Source: Sciurus carolinensis
Lineage: Eukaryota; Chordata; Mammalia; Rodentia; Sciuridae
Direction of reading: 5' to 3'
DNA length: 64,000 nucleotides
Assembly: GCF_902686445.1 (NCBI RefSeq)
Contig: NC_062219.1
Location: 44,419,056 to 44,483,055 of the forward strand
Shown: in pieces, positions 60,534 to 64,000 of the stretch
Position numbering within the stretch: the first letter of the stretch is position 1
Layout: each line of letters starts with the position of its first letter
Made by a program: the position numbers and the translations under genes
Notes under the pieces: model-generated
Databases searched by the model: none
What the model was told of the DNA's origin: nothing
The model's input: only the letters and a program-made list of their open reading frames with translations

Positions 60534-60945
60534 AAGAGTCTTTTTACCCTGAAAATAAATTCTTGAATTAATTAATTTAAACATAATATATAATAGTGAT
60601 TGAAGTTCTTATTCCAAGGGGCATATCGGCCAACTTATTCCCAGAAACTACATAACCTTACAAAGTCACTTTACCTGCCTTTGCCTCATGTTACTCAGGT
60701 ACAAGTGGGATCACTGCAATGTTCTGAAATAATCCAGGTGACAGGCGACAGGCTTTACGTAGGGCTCTGCATATGGTATGTGCTAGGTTTAAGTTCTTAA
60801 TTAAACCTTTTTAAGTAGTAGTGGTAGTTATGTGATCATGCAAGATGGCAAGTATCAGATGCAAAATTTTGGAAAGAAGATGTAGTTTGTGTCAGTAATA
60901 GGTTAAGTATTGCAGAAGAACAACAAAATAAGACTTGAATTAAAG
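60534..60945. other. No recognised feature
   Basis: Unassigned sequence after the LINE-1. Confidence 0.5.
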
Positions 60946-60947
60946 TT

Positions 60948-61045
60948 GGGCCAGGGGAAAAGTTCAGGGCTAGAGTGCCAACTTGGCTTGCCTGAGGTCC
61001 TAGGTTTGATCCAAGCACCAAAGACACACACACACACACACACAA
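60948..61045 (+). mobile_element. Diverged ID-type SINE with CA tail
   Basis: 'cagggctagagtgcc' and 'ggtcctaggtttgatccaag' match an ID body with a degenerate B box. The tail has become a CA microsatellite (61025-61044). Confidence 0.65.
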
Positions 61046-61087
61046 ATGATGCTCAAAGTCAAGATTTACAAGTAAATTTTTCCTTTA

Positions 61088-61153
61088 AAAAATTTTTTTT
61101 TGAGGTACTAGGGATTGAACCCAGAGCTTCACACATACCAGGCAAGCACTAAA
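61088..61153 (-). mobile_element. ID SINE, 5' truncated, antisense
   Basis: A T run, then 'ggtactagggattgaaccca' (B-box complement), then 'accaggcaagcacta'. The A-box end is missing. Confidence 0.8.
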
Positions 61154-62313
61154 GGAAACCAGGCAGGGATACTAAATTGTATCCTTAGTCCTACAAGTGA
61201 AATTTAAAATGTAAAAAGAACAATACAACTTTTGCCAGAATAACCAAATTCTTAGTTCTGTTGGGACTACTTACTTCTACTTTTGAGCACATAAGATTCC
61301 ATTATCTATGTCTTTAGGAGTAGAAAATAATCTATTTATCAAAACAAATAAAATTATAATGAAGAACTACCAGAATCTCAAACATGATCAGAAGACAAAG
61401 GAGCAACAACACAAATCCATATTTCTAATTAGTATCACTTAAACATTACAAGGACTCTTCATGAATATAATACATTGAAACCTGGACAACTCTAATACTT
61501 AATGCACAGATTTTTGTCTCTGTCTCTGTTCTAAGTCAAATATGAAAATAAAATTCTATAGCAATTAAGATGAATTAGTTCCAGTAAACACACACAGCAA
61601 CAGATGCAGGCTTGATCTCTGAAAAACAAACCTTAGCAAGACTGGAGCCATTGCCTTTTGGGAGGACAACTTATTGGGAAAGTTATCTTTCACTCATCTG
61701 GTCTCTGTAAATACTCAAGGAAGTGCAAGAGGCATTAGGAGCTACTTCCATCAGGTGAATGGCAATCATGCAACCTGTCTCTACAGTGCTGCTGGAAAGG
61801 GTCAAGAGGGTTTCACATCCTCTTCTGTTCAAAGCATTAGCTTTGAGCATCTCCGCGACCCAGAAGGGAATTTTATCTTGATCAACAATGGAAGTTGTTC
61901 AGAGAGAATAGAAGATAAAGCAGGCTTGTCCCTCAGATTTGGAATGCAGTAGAGTTTTCTCTTTTGTATTGCTATCTAATTCAAGTTAAGTTCTTTTGCT
62001 CTTTGTTTACAGTAAGGAATTTTCTGTCCTTTACCTGTATCTGAGCAATGATTTCAACTCCCCTCCTACTTACATACTTGGGTGTCAAAGTGAAATGCTC
62101 ATGAAGTCTCCAAATTTTAATAGATACAGATGAAAAAGGTATTTTGCAACATAAGGAGTCAGGGTTGATTCTGGAGACCAGATATCCTTGGAAACAGACA
62201 GAGACCAGATATCCTTGATGCCAGGCATGGGAGGAATTAATTCAAAACTGCACTTACACTGACCCTTGTTTCCAAGGGATTTAGAACCTTAAGTTAAGAG
62301 AAAAACTGAACAA
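61154..62313. other. No gene; one unassigned frame
   Basis: The frame 61674-61952 predicts 92 residues of mixed composition without low complexity, but I recognise no family. It might be part of a decayed retrocopy or chance. A 17-base direct repeat GAGACCAGATATCCTTG lies at 62174-62190 and 62201-62217. Confidence 0.35.
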
Positions 62314-62448
62314 GTGGGTATGATGATTCATGCATGCAGTCCCAGCTACTTGGAAGACTGAAGCAAGAGACCTAAGTCTAGAAATTCAAGATCTACCAGG
62401 ACACTACAGTGAAAACATATCTCTAAAAGAGAGAATATATAAAAATGG
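62314..62448 (+). mobile_element. B1-like (7SL-derived) SINE monomer
   Basis: 'gtgggtatgatgattcatgc', 'agtcccagctacttgg' and the 'aattcaagatctaccaggac' block match a B1/proto-B1 monomer. No ID half follows. It ends in an A-rich segment. Confidence 0.75.
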
Positions 62449-63221
62449 AGGAGAAAAACTTTCATTTGTGCTTTTTCTTGCCTCCTAATCAAAATTTAAG
62501 TACCACCTGTTAGTCCAATGATGCTCAAATTGCAATGTATTAATTGGGACATAAAACTGAGAATCTGATAGGAAAGAAAAAACTTTAAACTTTTGTTTAA
62601 AGGATGGATGAATGTTTGAATTTGGTAGAATATTCATGTTTCTATTAATTGAGTCAATTACTTTGAAAACTGAAAATTTCATCATTCCTGAATAGTCTGT
62701 GACTTACAGTAATATCAAATTGAAGTGGCCCATTCTGTGGTCCATAACACCTTCCGTGGATTTGGCACTTAATTTAGGTGAAGATGATCTTTCGCCAAAG
62801 GTAACTCTACTAAATTTTAAAATAAATTTAGTTAAATGAAAAGTTGATCCACTCGTAGGAAAACATTTAAAGTTATATCTTACTTAGAGACAGGCTGTCC
62901 TTTGCATATTAGATATGTACAAAAAGAAATGATAAGTGAGAAACACCTAAATTCCCAAATCAAGAGGTATGAAAAAAATTTTGTTGATGTCAGTTGTTTA
63001 AAAAATAGAGTAAACCAGTGAGATATTTTGATAAAAGCTACATGAACAGGTTACTAAAGGAGAAAGGAAATATTTTCATAAAGTCATCTGTCCCTATTCA
63101 ACTCCTATTTGATATTGATCAAGACATGCTATTGGCCATTAGTTTCCAAAAAATGCAATACACCTGGGTTCACTCACCAGTTCCCCTATATACAAAAAAA
63201 AAAATGGAGTTGGTGTGATTA
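62449..63221. other. No recognised feature
   Basis: AT-rich sequence. A T-rich/A-rich run lies at 63191-63203. Confidence 0.5.
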
Positions 63222-63625
63222 AAATAAAATAACAGAGAAAATATAATGCCATGACCATGATGTGAAGGAACCAAAATGTGAAAGTGTACTTTTGTCTGTG
63301 GATGTGCATTGCTGGAATAAAGTGGCAGGCTCTCTTTTTGGTAGATGGTTCCTGTCTGCTGCTGAAGTACATCAATTGATTCATCTTTCTCAATTTCCAG
63401 CTGTGCCGATGTTGCAGTTACAATGATTGACTTCCCATCAAATTGGAATCTGATCTGTTTCATGGGCAAACACTGTCATTCACAACAGGCTTTCTAAATG
63501 GTGTATGCTACCTAATCTTAAATTTCACTACAGAACCATGTAGCCCTGCTACCTTCCAATTAATAGGATTATTATCCTCATTCTTGACTCTTTCCTCAGG
63601 GAGTCTCTCAAGTTGATTCTTCGTA
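63222..63625 (-). pseudogene. SUMO2: SUMO2-like processed pseudogene
   Basis: An intronless copy of SUMO2 mRNA (small ubiquitin-like modifier). The minus strand reads from the N-terminal coding region (about 63618) through the beta-grasp fold to the C-terminus and into the 3'UTR (to about 63225). Visible matches include 'QIRFQFDG', 'AQLEIE' and 'DVLQQQTG'. Breaks: an in-frame TGA at 63476-63478 (an Arg codon in the parent), many substitutions, the C-terminal Gly-Gly needed for conjugation changed to Gly-Thr, and loss of the normal stop so that the last frame runs into 3'UTR sequence. No clear poly(A) tail or target-site duplication remains. SUMO2 rather than SUMO3 is favoured by the 'VY'-type end and the 3'UTR match. 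Not functional. Confidence 0.88.
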
Positions 63626-63834
63626 GCAGAGATGCCAGGTTTTCACTAAGGACTACTAAGTAGTACAAAGAATGTTTGAAAGAGGCAGCCAGGGTGGATA
63701 GAGGTGCATTCCTCCCTCAGTCCAGTACACCCTAGTTCATATCCTAAGAACTGACAAACAAGCCCTAAAGGATGTAGCAAATACAGTCCAAGTACTATTC
63801 CAGACCCAGAAACCGTTTTGAAAACTGTGTTATA
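63626..63834. other. No recognised feature
   Basis: Unassigned. Confidence 0.5.
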
Positions 63835-64000
63835 GCTAGAGAGTCAGGACACATAGACAGAGTAGAAAAAATACAGATTTGCTTGTGAACCCAACATTTT
63901 CAACTTTAAGCTCTGTGATCTTGGAAAAGTTGTATATCCCCCCATGAGATAGAGATAAATATTTATCTTACAAGGTGTTAGAAGAACTGGAAATCTGTAG
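63835..64000 (+). repeat. MIR SINE, reaching window edge
   Basis: 'aagctctgtgatcttggaaa' and the following block match the MIR core. The 3' part is cut by the window end. Confidence 0.7.

Noticed and set aside
1..64000. CRISPR arrays, operons, phage or other prokaryotic systems
   Set aside because: No regularly spaced repeats, no dense coding and clear mammalian repeats throughout.

Overview
The window is mammalian nuclear DNA, AT-rich, and almost certainly from a squirrel-family rodent (Sciuridae: squirrel, ground squirrel or marmot). The evidence is its repeats. It carries tRNA-derived ID SINEs on both strands, dimeric SINEs that fuse a 7SL-derived B1 monomer to an ID monomer (B1-dID), MaLR-type LTRs, and young LINE-1 copies with several 3'-end types. 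No protein-coding gene that could be functional was found. No rRNA, standalone tRNA gene, CRISPR array, operon or bacterial feature is present. The window is best read as intergenic or deep-intronic sequence, and all open frames of note belong to LINE-1 copies, processed pseudogenes or chance.

Layout. 1-0.86 kb: a LINE-1 with a 5' inversion, cut by the window edge. 3.4-5.9 kb: an old LINE-1 holding a GAA/GAG tract and a B1-dID SINE. 7.9-9.1 kb: two arms of an unassigned inverted repeat. 9.6-10.9 kb: an ID SINE with an internal duplication, a LINE-1 tail, and a GT/AT-rich alternating tract. 11.7-13.65 kb: a second LINE-1 with a 5' inversion and target-site duplications. 15-17 kb: an antisense LINE-2 remnant carrying ID SINEs. 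19.4-20.6 kb: an old LINE-1. 21.4-21.9 kb: an antisense LTR split by an ID SINE. 27.36-27.79 kb: a solo LTR with target-site duplication. 29.6-31.9 kb: a Tigger-like DNA transposon containing a YBX1 processed pseudogene, which itself contains a LINE-1 tail. 33.8-34.65 kb: an antisense LINE-1. 36.9-45 kb: an old LINE-1 3' end, MIR and L2 pieces, a B1-dID, and two LTRs of one family. 50.2-53.3 kb: an old LINE-1 with three younger insertions. 54.7-60.5 kb: a near full-length LINE-1 with a 5'UTR, broken ORF1 and ORF2, a 3'UTR, and what looks like a 3' transduction, flanked by a 14-bp target-site duplication. 63.2-63.6 kb: a SUMO2-like processed pseudogene.

Most elements relate to one machinery. 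LINE-1 ORF1 and ORF2 proteins, made elsewhere in the genome, explain the LINE-1 copies, the ID and B1-dID SINEs and the two processed pseudogenes. The main LINE-1 copy here is itself dead, with frameshifts and stop codons in both ORFs. I found no undescribed biological system. The most informative structures are the LINE-1 3' transduction, the two 5'-inverted LINE-1 copies, the three-level nest around the YBX1 pseudogene, and the unassigned inverted repeat. Family names rest on recognition by eye. Boundaries are accurate to a few bases where a target-site duplication is given and to tens of bases elsewhere.
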